The notes under the pieces were generated by a model. That model worked only from the letters and a program-made list of their open reading frames with translations. It was not told the DNA's origin and did no database searches. This document shows, one piece after another, positions 1 to 7,105 of a DNA stretch of 64,000 bases (positions within the stretch are counted from its first letter, which is position 1; each line of letters begins with the position of its first letter). The position numbers and the translations under genes were made by a program. The stretch lies in NCBI GenBank assembly GCA_900472575.1, contig UCIV01000001.1, positions 62,001 through 126,000 on the forward strand, written 5' to 3'. The stretch comes from Hyphomicrobiales bacterium (GTDB lineage: Bacteria; Pseudomonadota; Alphaproteobacteria; Rhizobiales; Rhizobiaceae).

Positions 1-203
1 AGAAGATCTTCCATGCCGGCACGGCGATCAAGGACGGACAGCTGGTAGCGACCGGCGGCCGGGTGCTCAACGTTACGGCGATCGGCCATAATGTCCGCGA
101 GGCACAGGCCGGGGCCTATTCGCTCGTAGAAGGCATCACCTGGGAAAACGGTTTCTGCCGCCGCGATATCGGCTGGCGTGCGGCCGCGCGCGAGAATTCC
201 TGA
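1..203 (+). CDS. purD: phosphoribosylamine--glycine ligase, C-terminal end (partial)
   Basis: This is the last 67 or so codons of an open frame entering from the left edge; the readable frame begins at base 3 and stops at TGA 201-203. The peptide begins KIFHAGTA and later reads GHNVREAQAGAY, which match the conserved C-terminal ATP-grasp region of PurD (GAR synthetase). The enzyme joins glycine to phosphoribosylamine in de novo purine synthesis. The 5' part, including the ATP-binding core, lies outside the window. The call rests on the short C-terminal motifs only, but they are characteristic. Confidence 0.8.
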   Translation, partial: KIFHAGTAIKDGQLVATGGRVLNVTAIGHNVREAQAGAYSLVEGITWENGFCRRDIGWRAAARENS

Positions 204-209
204 CAGCTT

Positions 210-236
210 GGCCGCATGCCTTCTGGTGATGCGGCC
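210..236 (+). terminator. hairpin just after purD, possible terminator
   Basis: Perfect 8-bp arms GGCCGCAT (210-217) and ATGCGGCC (229-236) with an 11-nt loop, 7 nt after the purD stop. There is no clear T-run behind it, so intrinsic termination is uncertain. Confidence 0.35.
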
Positions 237-329
237 GATCGTTACAGTTTAAGCCGTTATTTACCGGTTCTCCTGACGGGATCGAAACCACTGATGGACT
301 AAGCATGATGCAAAGAGAGGATTTGCATA

Positions 330-806
330 ATGCGCCATCTGGCCCTCACAGCCTTCGTGCTTTTCGCCGGTACTGCCCAGGCGCAGTCTGTCATGCCATT
401 TCCGGGCAATACGCAGGGAACGACCCCAAGCATGCTGAGCTTGACTTGCGAAACCTGCCCTCCTCTCAAGAAGGCCGAAGACAGTAACTACAAGGTTCCC
501 GAGCTGAAAGGCAGCATCCAATCGGTCTCGCTTATGGAGATCGACGGCCAGAAGAAGATCGTACGTACCGATGCTTGGATGGGCGGCTCGCCGGTCGTCC
601 ATATCAGCAAGGTACCGGACTGGATGAACATCGATCAGATGCAGGCTGTGATTGCGACCACGAGCGGCAGATATGTCCAGACAGAGGTCCAGACCGCGAG
701 CCATCAAGCTGACCCGATCGACCTTGAGTCAAAGACAGGCGCCGTGGAGAAAAGCACCTTCAGCGAGCAGAAGATAAAAGACACTCCACTTAGGTTGAGT
801 GAATAA
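330..806 (+). CDS. small exported protein, possibly HPE1-like family
   Basis: The product is 158 aa with a classical Sec signal peptide: a short basic start, a hydrophobic stretch (about residues 4-15) and an AQA cleavage site near residue 18. The mature part carries a CETCPPLK motif (two cysteines around residues 40-43) and a TDAWMGGSPVV stretch. I recall similar exported proteins in Rhizobiaceae annotated as 'plant virulence effector HPE1-like'; that name is from memory and does not prove a role in plants. A GAGAGG ribosome-binding site lies about 10 nt before the ATG. It follows purD on the same strand but with a hairpin between, so it is probably a separate transcript. Periplasmic location is inferred; function unknown. 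Confidence 0.6.
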   Translation: MRHLALTAFVLFAGTAQAQSVMPFPGNTQGTTPSMLSLTCETCPPLKKAEDSNYKVPELKGSIQSVSLMEIDGQKKIVRTDAWMGGSPVVHISKVPDWMNIDQMQAVIATTSGRYVQTEVQTASHQADPIDLESKTGAVEKSTFSEQKIKDTPLRLSE

Positions 807-897
807 CGAGAGCTGCTTATTTCGCCATCCGCAAGATACATTATTCCTAATACTTCTACCCTGACTTGTTAAATTCCCTATCGGGCTGAAAATTCGC

Positions 898-925
898 GAT
901 AACGTTCGATAATATATCCGTTATC
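898..925. repeat. inverted repeat upstream of the chemoreceptor gene
   Basis: GATAACG (898-904) and CGTTATC (919-925) form perfect 7-bp arms around a 14-nt AT-rich spacer, in a 280-bp AT-rich gap before the mcp start at 1086. It could be an operator for a dimeric regulator or a small hairpin; nothing identifies the protein. Confidence 0.4.
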
Positions 926-1085
926 ATCGGCCATCCGCCAAAAACTTAAATTTTTATTCAAAGATACAGGGCATTTTTAGCCTTGTGCGATGCAGCACGA
1001 ATTTTGCGCAGGATGCGCTCCTTCCCAACACTTGAAGTTTATTCGGCTGCCGGACAACGGCGGTCGGTATGGTCGCGAGGATTCC

Positions 1086-2918
1086 ATGAAGAACCTGAAG
1101 ATCTCCCATCAGCTCGTCCTGCTCGTGCTGACATTAATGGTCGCCTTCGCGGTCGGTACCTATTTCGAACTACGCGCATCCACCAGCGCGATCTATGCAG
1201 AGCGTTACGGAATGCTGCGCAGCCAAGTGGAATCCGGCATCGGCATTCTGAAGAAATTCCAGGAGCGTGAAGCGGCCGGCGAGCTGACGCGCGAGGACGC
1301 CCAGAAACAGGCCTTCGCAGCTGTCTCCGCCATGACCTTCAAGCCGGACGGTTATCTCTATGCCTATGACTATGACGTGACGATGCGCCTGCATCCGGAC
1401 CCCAAGCGTCTCGGCCAGAATTTCAAGGGCAAGCCCGACAGCCAGGGCTTCATGTATCGCGACGAGTTGGTCAAGCTCGCCCGTGCCGGGGGCGGCACTG
1501 CAGACTTCCTTGGGCCCAAGCCCGGCGAACAGGGCGAGGATTTCCGCAAGAGCTCCTATGCGCTCGCTTTCGAACCCTGGCAGTTGGTTCTCGTTACCGG
1601 CGTCTATGTCGATGACCTCGAAGCACAGGTCCGCTCGGACATCATGAAGGCCGTCGGCATCGGAGCCGGCATCCTTGTGCTTGCCGCCATCCTTGCACTG
1701 ATTGTCATCCGCAACATTTCCGGACCGCTCAGCGATATCCGCAACGCGCTGAACGCCGTTGCCGACGAGGATGTCAATCTCAAGATCCCGCACACGGGCA
1801 TGACGAACGAAGTGGGCCTGATGGCCCGCGCCACCGAAGCCCTGCAGCAGAAGGTGCGCGAGCGCCATGCGATGGAAGAACGCCAGCAGCGCCAACAGGA
1901 GGAACTCGACGGCGAGCGCCAGCAGAACCTCGACATGCAGCGCGACGAGGCCAAATTGCAGGCCCGCGTCGTCTCCACGATCGGCTCCGCTCTCGAAAAC
2001 CTCGCCAAGGGCGACCTCACGGTTCGCTGCGGCGATCTCGGCAGTCGCTATGCCGGCCTGCGCGACAACTTCAACGAGGCGCTCGGCCATCTCGAAGCGG
2101 CCATGTCCAAGGTCAATGCCAAGGGCATCGATATCGGCGGCTCGAAGGAGGAAATCCGTCGCGCTTCCAACGAGCTGTCGCAGCGCACCGAGCGCCAGGC
2201 GGCAAGTCTGGAAGAAACTTCGGCGGCTCTCGACGAACTGACGGTTGCCGTCAAGCAGACCGCTGACGGCGCTCGCGAGGCGGCCCAGCGGGTCGTCACG
2301 GTCAGCGGCGAAGCGAACCGCAGCGATGCCGTGGTCGCCGAAGCGATCGAGGCGATGAGCGGTATCGAGCAATCCTCCGGCGAGATTTCCAAGATCATCG
2401 GCGTCATCGACGAGATCGCCTTCCAGACCAACCTGCTCGCGCTCAATGCCGGCGTCGAGGCTGCGCGTGCCGGCGAAAGCGGCAAAGGCTTTGCCGTTGT
2501 CGCCCAGGAAGTGCGTGAACTCGCCCAGCGTTCGGCAGCCGCCGCCAAGGAGATCAAGGACCAGATCTCGCATTCCTCGCATCAGGTGGAAAATGGCGTT
2601 CGCCTGGTGGGCGAGGCCGGCGAAGCGCTCAAGCGAATTTCGAGCCAGGTAAAGGCGGCAAGCGACATCGTCAGCAAGATCGCCGATTCCGCCGCAGAGC
2701 AGGATTCGACACTGCGTTCGATCTCCTCGTCGCTCAACCATCTCGACCAGGCAACCCAGCAGAACGCCGCCATGGCGGAAGAGACCACGGCCTCTGCGGA
2801 AGCGCTCGCAGTCGATACCGAGGACCTCCTGAACCTGATCCGAGGCTTCCGCGTCAGCGGTTCGAAGCACGCCGACAGCCTGCGCGACATGGCCGGCCAG
2901 ATGCGCATGGCAAGCTAA
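1086..2918 (+). CDS. methyl-accepting chemotaxis protein (sCache sensor)
   Basis: The product is a transmembrane chemoreceptor of 610 aa that would signal through CheA/CheW. TM1 is at about residues 9-27, a periplasmic single-Cache domain at about 30-185 (with GYLYAYDYDV and WQLVLVTGVYVDDLE), TM2 at about 188-208, then HAMP and the long cytoplasmic coiled coil. The signalling hairpin tip EIAFQTNLLALNAGVEAARA is near residues 443-462. The protein ends RMAS, without the C-terminal pentapeptide that tethers CheR/CheB in some receptors. I chose the ATG at 1086 because GAGGA stands just before it and because it puts TM1 at the N-terminus; an upstream in-frame start at 990 would add 32 residues without a good ribosome-binding site. 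The ligand is unknown. No other che genes are present in the window. Confidence 0.93.
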   Translation: MKNLKISHQLVLLVLTLMVAFAVGTYFELRASTSAIYAERYGMLRSQVESGIGILKKFQEREAAGELTREDAQKQAFAAVSAMTFKPDGYLYAYDYDVTMRLHPDPKRLGQNFKGKPDSQGFMYRDELVKLARAGGGTADFLGPKPGEQGEDFRKSSYALAFEPWQLVLVTGVYVDDLEAQVRSDIMKAVGIGAGILVLAAILALIVIRNISGPLSDIRNALNAVADEDVNLKIPHTGMTNEVGLMARATEALQQKVRERHAMEERQQRQQEELDGERQQNLDMQRDEAKLQARVVSTIGSALENLAKGDLTVRCGDLGSRYAGLRDNFNEALGHLEAAMSKVNAKGIDIGGSKEEIRRASNELSQRTERQAASLEETSAALDELTVAVKQTADGAREAAQRVVTVSGEANRSDAVVAEAIEAMSGIEQSSGEISKIIGVIDEIAFQTNLLALNAGVEAARAGESGKGFAVVAQEVRELAQRSAAAAKEIKDQISHSSHQVENGVRLVGEAGEALKRISSQVKAASDIVSKIADSAAEQDSTLRSISSSLNHLDQATQQNAAMAEETTASAEALAVDTEDLLNLIRGFRVSGSKHADSLRDMAGQMRMAS

Positions 2919-2987
2919 TTTACACTATCGAGGTTCCGCCCTAGTCGGGCGGAGTCCTCACCAAGTTACGCGGGGGACGCGGGGATG

Positions 2988-3028
2988 AAAGCCGTCAGGA
3001 CAATATGGTCCGGCGGCTTTCTCTTTTT
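2988..3028 (+). terminator. intrinsic terminator of the chemoreceptor gene
   Basis: AAAGCCG (2988-2994) pairs with CGGCTTT (3014-3020), with an inner GGAC/GTCC stem, followed by CTCTTTTT. A second hairpin, TCCGCCC/GGGCGGA (2935-2953), lies between it and the stop codon. Confidence 0.75.
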
Positions 3029-3072
3029 CAGGACCTTTTCGGGGTCAGTGCGATAGCTGCGAATGGGCGAGA

Positions 3073-3567
3073 TCAGGCTTTTGCCAGCAGCTCGACCAGT
3101 TCCTCCACCTGACGATCGGAACGCACGATAATACCCGCCTGCTCCAGAAGCGCCGCCGTCACGCCGTTGCCTGCGTGCCTCTGCCCGCCGAACGATCCGT
3201 CATAGATAAAGCCCGAGCCGCAGGATGGACTGCCGTCGATCAGAAGCGCGTGGGTGCAGCCATGCGCCTGAGCAAATGCCAGCGCGTGATGGGCCCCCGC
3301 GACAAAGGCCTCGGTCACATCGCCTCCGGTGATTTCCATGACCCGCGCCCGCCCCTCAAGCACATCGGCCCCGGTCATGCCCTTCTCGATCTCGGCAGGC
3401 GGCCGCGGCACGCTCATGCCGCCGGCAAGCTCCGGGCAGATCGTCACCAGCCTCCCGTCCTCCCGCCAGCGATCGATCGCCGGATGGAAGAGCGGCTTTC
3501 CCTTGCCATCATAACGGACGGCATGGCCGAGAAGGCAGGCGCTGATGAGGATTTTGGAGACTGTCAT
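3073..3567 (-). CDS. DUF523 family protein, TudS-like Fe-S enzyme
   Basis: The 164-aa protein carries the three conserved cysteines of the DUF523 family: C11 in SACLLG, C44 in TICPELAGG and C116 in GSPSCG. Members characterised as thiouracil desulfurase (TudS) bind a [4Fe-4S] cluster with these cysteines and remove sulfur from thio-uracil; a similar cytosolic role is inferred here and not proven. The start codon overlaps the parE stop by 4 nt (ATGA at 3567-3564), so it is the third gene of a parD-parE-DUF523 transcript and is probably translated by coupling. This pairing with a toxin-antitoxin module is unusual. Length fits the short single-domain DUF523 form. Confidence 0.8.
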   Translation of the reverse strand: MTVSKILISACLLGHAVRYDGKGKPLFHPAIDRWREDGRLVTICPELAGGMSVPRPPAEIEKGMTGADVLEGRARVMEITGGDVTEAFVAGAHHALAFAQAHGCTHALLIDGSPSCGSGFIYDGSFGGQRHAGNGVTAALLEQAGIIVRSDRQVEELVELLAKA

Positions 3568-3869
3568 TGCTGTTCGTCGAGATGGCGGCGGATATCGACC
3601 TTTTCGTGGAGGATACGGGCGATTTCGACCTGCCCGTCATCAGCGCATACATAAAAAATGAGATGGTGGTCGCATAGAAAGCGGCGATAGCCGGGCATGA
3701 TCGTATCTACCTGTTGCCCGAGACCTTGATTGGTCCCAAGCAAAACGAACATATCGAACAAGCGGGAGACATAGGTCTCAGCCTGCTCAGTGGACAAGGT
3801 ATTGGCAGTATATAACCAGATATCGTCAAGATCTGCCTCGGCAGTCGGGCGTAGACGATAGACTTTCAT
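3564..3869 (-). CDS. parE: type II toxin, ParE/RelE superfamily
   Basis: The 101-aa protein reads VYRLRPTAEADLDDIWLYT at its N-terminus, the typical ParE helical hairpin, and ends with the strand-rich RILHEKVDIRRHL segment. ParE toxins act on DNA gyrase; RelE relatives cut mRNA, and sequence alone does not decide between the two. It starts inside the parD stop (ATGA overlap, 3869-3866) and its own stop overlaps the DUF523 start, so translation of all three genes is likely coupled. It appears intact. Confidence 0.88.
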   Translation of the reverse strand: MKVYRLRPTAEADLDDIWLYTANTLSTEQAETYVSRLFDMFVLLGTNQGLGQQVDTIMPGYRRFLCDHHLIFYVCADDGQVEIARILHEKVDIRRHLDEQQ

Positions 3870-4111
3870 TGCCCATGCTTTTCACGCATCCGGGACAGGA
3901 ACTCATCCCGATCGACGTAATGCGCAGGGCGGCTATTCTCGCTCTCGATCAGCAGCTCGCGCAGCCTTTCGATCTTCATCTGCTCTTCCTCGAGCATGCG
4001 AAGCCCCGCCTCGATAACCTCGTCAACGGTATCGAAGCGTCCGCTTTCCAACTCGCGCGAGACGAAGCTTGCGGCCTGATCGCTGACGGTCACTTGCACG
4101 GGCTTGTTCAT
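3866..4111 (-). CDS. parD: type II antitoxin, ParD family
   Basis: The 81-aa protein has an N-terminal ribbon-helix-helix (about residues 5-45: VQVTVSDQAASFVSRELESG followed by a FDTVDEVIEAGLRMLEEE segment) and a C-terminal toxin-binding tail. ParD binds its own promoter and neutralises ParE. The ATG is preceded by AGGAG at 6 nt spacing. It is the first gene of the parD-parE-DUF523 unit and lies directly downstream of the glyS terminator, so it must have its own promoter in 4112-4162, which I could not pin down. Confidence 0.9.
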   Translation of the reverse strand: MNKPVQVTVSDQAASFVSRELESGRFDTVDEVIEAGLRMLEEEQMKIERLRELLIESENSRPAHYVDRDEFLSRMREKHGQ

Positions 4112-4162
4112 CGAAGGCTCCTGGAGAAATCCACACTCAGTTTAACACGGAGCGCAGCGCAG

Positions 4163-4190
4163 AAAAAAGCCCCGGATTAGCGGGGCTTTT
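4163..4190 (-). terminator. intrinsic terminator of glyS
   Basis: Perfect arms AAAAGCCCC (4165-4173) and GGGGCTTTT (4182-4190). Read on the minus strand the hairpin is followed by a T-run of six, 40 nt after the glyS stop. It separates glyS from the parDE unit. Confidence 0.85.
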
Positions 4191-4232
4191 GAAAGTTCGG
4201 ATCGATCGCCTCTGCTTCCGCAGAGCCGCGCC

Positions 4233-6386
4233 TTACCCGCTGATCTTGGAGAAATCCGCAACCGTGCCGGTCGCCTCGCGGATGGCCTTCAGAAGAGCAA
4301 GGCGGTTGGCGCGGATGGCGGTGTCCTCGTCGTTGACCAGAACATCCTCGAAGAATTTGTCGACCGGTGCGCGCAGCTGCGACAGGGCTTCCATGGCGGA
4401 GCGGTATTCTTTCTTCGATACCGCTTCGGAGGCTTCCTTCGAGGCCACCTGGACCGCAGCCCAAAGCGCCTTTTCGGCATCGAGCTTCAGGAGTTCGTCG
4501 GAAACGCCCTCGGCAATAACGGTGCCCTTCTTCTCTTCGGCGGCAAGCAGCTGCGTGGCGCGCTTGGTGCCAGCCAGCAGGTTCTGGCCGTCTTCGGAGG
4601 AGATGAAGGAGGTCAGCGCTTCGGCCCGACGGGCTGCGAGCAGGAGATCATCGGTCTCAGGCGTCAGCACGGAATCGATGATGTCGTGACGGGCGCCCAT
4701 ATCGCGCAGATAGACTTTCAAGCGGTCGTGGAAGAAGGACAGAAGGTCGGCATCCTTCGTGGTCGCCAGCAGCGGCAGCTCGACACTCCGCTCCAAGAGA
4801 ATGCGCACAACACCCAGAGCCGCACGGCGCAGCGCATACGGGTCCTTCGAGCCGGTCGGCTTTTCGTCGATGGCCCAGAAGCCGGTAAGCGTATCGAGCT
4901 TGTCGGCGAGCGCCACAGTGATCGCAACCTTGTCCTTAGGCACGCGGTCGGACGGGCCTTGCGGCTTGTAGTGATCCTCGATGGCAATCGCGACGGATTC
5001 GTTTTCGCCCTGCAGACCGGCATAACGGCGGCCCATCAGGCCCTGCAGTTCGGGGAATTCGCCGACGGCCTCTGTGCGAAGGTCAGCCTTGGCGAGCACA
5101 GCTGCACGATCGACGAGGATCGGGTCGGCGCCGACGATAGGGGCCAATTCCTTGGCAAGCGCGCGGATGCGGGCAACGCGTTCACCCTGCGTGCCGAGCT
5201 TGGCATGGAACGTCACGTTCAGCGCATCGAGCTTGGCCATGCGCTGGTCGAGAGGCTTCTTCAGGTCGAGATCGAATTTCTTCGCAGACTCCACCAGTGT
5301 GCCTAGATCGGGAATGTCGCTCTGGTCGCGGGTCCAGAAATGCTTGGCGTCGGAGAGACGTGCGCGCACGACCTTGCCGTTGCCGTGAATGATTTCCTTG
5401 CCGCCGTCCTTGGCATCAATATTCGAGATCAGGATGAAATGGTTCGAAAGACCCTCTTCCGCGCCCTGCGGCCGGGTGACGAAGCATTTCTGGTTGGTCT
5501 TGATCGTCAGGCGAATGATTTCCGCCGGGATTTCGAGGTAGTCCTTCTCGAACGTGCCCATCAGCACATGCGGCCATTCGACCAGACCGGAAACCTCTTC
5601 AAGCAGGCCTTCGTCCTCGACCAGATCCAGACCGCTTGCGAAAGCCAGATCACGCGCATCGTGCAGGATCATGTCCTTGCGGCGGTCGGCATCGAGCATG
5701 ACCTTCGCCTTTTCCAGACTTGCGACATAATCATCGAAGCGGCGAACGGTAATCGCTTCCGGCGCGTGGAAACGGTGGCCATAGGTCACATTGCCGGCCA
5801 CGATACCGTCGATCTCGAACGGGATGATTTTCGTCTCGTCATGCTCGGAGCCGAATGTGCAGATGATCGACTGCAGCGGACGCACCCAGCGCAGACTTTC
5901 CGAACCCTTGCCCTCGACGCCGCCATAGCTCGAACCCTTTGGCATGGAGGCGAAACCGGAGCGCATCGATTTCGGCCAGGGGAAGGAACGGATGATGCCG
6001 GGCATCACGTCTGCAATGATCTCTTCCGCCGCTCGGCCGGCCTTGGAGACGATGGCGACATAGAAATCGCCTTTCTTCGGATCGGTCGCGACCTGGGCTT
6101 CAGAGATATCGGAAAGACCGGCCTTGCGCAGGAACCCGGCGATCGCCTGTTCCGGCGCCTTGGTGGACGGCCCCTTGATCTCCTCGCGCAGATCGGCGGA
6201 GCGTGCGGTCAGGCCGCGAATATCGAGCGTCAGGCGACGCGGCGTCCAGTATTCGCGCGCACCCTCATAGGTCAGGCCTGCATCCACCAGCGCGTCGGTC
6301 ACGAGCTTTTTCAGGTCACCCGCCGCCTTGCGCTGCATGCGGGCGGGAATTTCCTCGGAGCGAAGTTCTAGAAGCAGGTCGGGCAT
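4233..6386 (-). CDS. glyS: glycine--tRNA ligase beta subunit
   Basis: The 717-aa beta chain of the alpha2beta2 bacterial glycyl-tRNA synthetase begins [18 protein letters not shown], the family signature, and ends with the tRNA-binding DALR-like region. It works with the alpha chain encoded by glyQ at 9677-10633. I chose ATG 6386 over a TTG three codons upstream because the family begins at this MPDLL. Here glyS is separated from glyQ by four other genes and a mazEF module, all on the same strand. Two small palindromes lie in its leader (6425-6439 and 6474-6488), the latter possibly ending the mazEF transcript. Confidence 0.96.
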   Translation of the reverse strand: MPDLLLELRSEEIPARMQRKAAGDLKKLVTDALVDAGLTYEGAREYWTPRRLTLDIRGLTARSADLREEIKGPSTKAPEQAIAGFLRKAGLSDISEAQVATDPKKGDFYVAIVSKAGRAAEEIIADVMPGIIRSFPWPKSMRSGFASMPKGSSYGGVEGKGSESLRWVRPLQSIICTFGSEHDETKIIPFEIDGIVAGNVTYGHRFHAPEAITVRRFDDYVASLEKAKVMLDADRRKDMILHDARDLAFASGLDLVEDEGLLEEVSGLVEWPHVLMGTFEKDYLEIPAEIIRLTIKTNQKCFVTRPQGAEEGLSNHFILISNIDAKDGGKEIIHGNGKVVRARLSDAKHFWTRDQSDIPDLGTLVESAKKFDLDLKKPLDQRMAKLDALNVTFHAKLGTQGERVARIRALAKELAPIVGADPILVDRAAVLAKADLRTEAVGEFPELQGLMGRRYAGLQGENESVAIAIEDHYKPQGPSDRVPKDKVAITVALADKLDTLTGFWAIDEKPTGSKDPYALRRAALGVVRILLERSVELPLLATTKDADLLSFFHDRLKVYLRDMGARHDIIDSVLTPETDDLLLAARRAEALTSFISSEDGQNLLAGTKRATQLLAAEEKKGTVIAEGVSDELLKLDAEKALWAAVQVASKEASEAVSKKEYRSAMEALSQLRAPVDKFFEDVLVNDEDTAIRANRLALLKAIREATGTVADFSKISG

Positions 6387-6496
6387 GGGGCTCAAGTCTT
6401 TGCGCTTAAAAATAATGACGTGGCGGGCTTAGCAAGCCCATCCGCAAAAGTCATCAGGTCTGATTGGGAAAGTGGCGGCTAGGCCGCCGGTAAAGC

Positions 6497-6820
6497 TCAG
6501 ACCAGGCCGAGAAACACCGCAAGCGATCTGGTGACGGCAAGCAGCGTTTCGTCTTCGAGGCGGCCGATAACGAGGCCGAGCTTGTCACGCTTTACCGACA
6601 TGGCCTTGTCGATCATGATCTGGGAGGTCTTCTGCAGGCCGTTTAAAGAAGAAGGCTCAACCCTCACCCGTATCAACGGCGCCTCGACAAGAGCGGAAGA
6701 AATAAGCAGCACTGTCACCGTGGCGGTGTCGTCAAATAGGTCCGATTGGATAACTAACGCCGGGCGTGGTTTACCGAAATCACCAGAGACCGCAACGGTA
6801 ACGAGATCGCCACGCCGCAT
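6497..6820 (-). CDS. mazF: type II toxin, MazF/PemK family endoribonuclease
   Basis: The 107-aa protein shows the MazF fold signature: RRGDLVTVAV and GKPRPALVIQSD near the N-terminus, then TSQIMIDKAMSVKRDKLG, which matches the conserved QI.D.......R.K..G of the family. MazF toxins cut mRNA or other RNA at short motifs. Start ATG 6820 follows the antitoxin stop by 2 nt, so the two are co-translated. All core motifs are present and the gene looks intact. Confidence 0.9.
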   Translation of the reverse strand: MRRGDLVTVAVSGDFGKPRPALVIQSDLFDDTATVTVLLISSALVEAPLIRVRVEPSSLNGLQKTSQIMIDKAMSVKRDKLGLVIGRLEDETLLAVTRSLAVFLGLV

Positions 6821-6822
6821 TG

Positions 6823-7041
6823 TCAGCCTTCGTCATCAAGGTCGGCAAGCGTCGCATCCAGAATTGCATCGAGATCACGATCGGCGGCATCCGCGGCGGC
6901 GGCAATTTTGGCCTGACGGCGGCATTCCGCCGCAAACCCCGGCTGACGCGTATCGGGTACCCAAATCTGCACCGGACGCAGACCGGATGCTCTCAGGGCA
7001 TCCCGATGCTTCTGTACTCTTCTGCCAACGGAAGCGGGCAT
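6823..7041 (-). CDS. mazE: antitoxin MazE family (DUF3018)
   Basis: The 72-aa antitoxin of the DUF3018 type contains RVQKHRDALRASGLRPVQIW and PDTRQPGFAAECRRQ, the family signature, plus an acidic C-terminal tail (DADLDAI-like) expected to wrap the toxin. I chose the ATG at 7041 because GGAGG stands 5 nt upstream; a TTG at 7053 would overlap that site. A promoter and a perfect 16-bp palindrome sit directly upstream (7059-7099), consistent with autoregulation. It is placed between a DUF2207 gene and glyS. Confidence 0.85.
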   Translation of the reverse strand: MPASVGRRVQKHRDALRASGLRPVQIWVPDTRQPGFAAECRRQAKIAAAADAADRDLDAILDATLADLDDEG

Positions 7042-7058
7042 TTTCACCTCCAAGGGTC

Positions 7059-7074
7059 ACGTTACATGTAACGT
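7059..7074. promoter_or_regulatory. perfect 16-bp palindrome, likely MazE operator
   Basis: ACGTTACATGTAACGT at 7059-7074 is fully self-complementary. It overlaps the predicted -10 of the mazEF promoter and lies 17 nt before the mazE start, the normal place for the autoregulatory operator of a toxin-antitoxin operon. Binding by MazE is inferred. Confidence 0.65.
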
Positions 7075-7099
7075 AGTCGATCAGCTTGCAAAATTCAAG
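7071..7099 (-). promoter_or_regulatory. predicted mazEF promoter
   Basis: On the minus strand CTTGAA (7099-7094), a 17-nt spacer and CTACGT (7076-7071) resemble an alphaproteobacterial housekeeping promoter. It lies in the 64-bp gap between the DUF2207 stop and the mazE start, so mazEF can be transcribed on its own. Confidence 0.55.
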
Positions 7100-7105
7100 C
7101 AGCAG

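Noticed and set aside
1170..2870. 566-aa open frame opposite the chemoreceptor gene
   Set aside because: Shadow of the high-GC mcp gene; no ribosome-binding site or domain, and the plus-strand product has clear motifs.
6425..6488. attenuator or T-box-like leader for glyS
   Set aside because: Only two short palindromes without a plausible alternative structure; T-boxes are not expected in this group.
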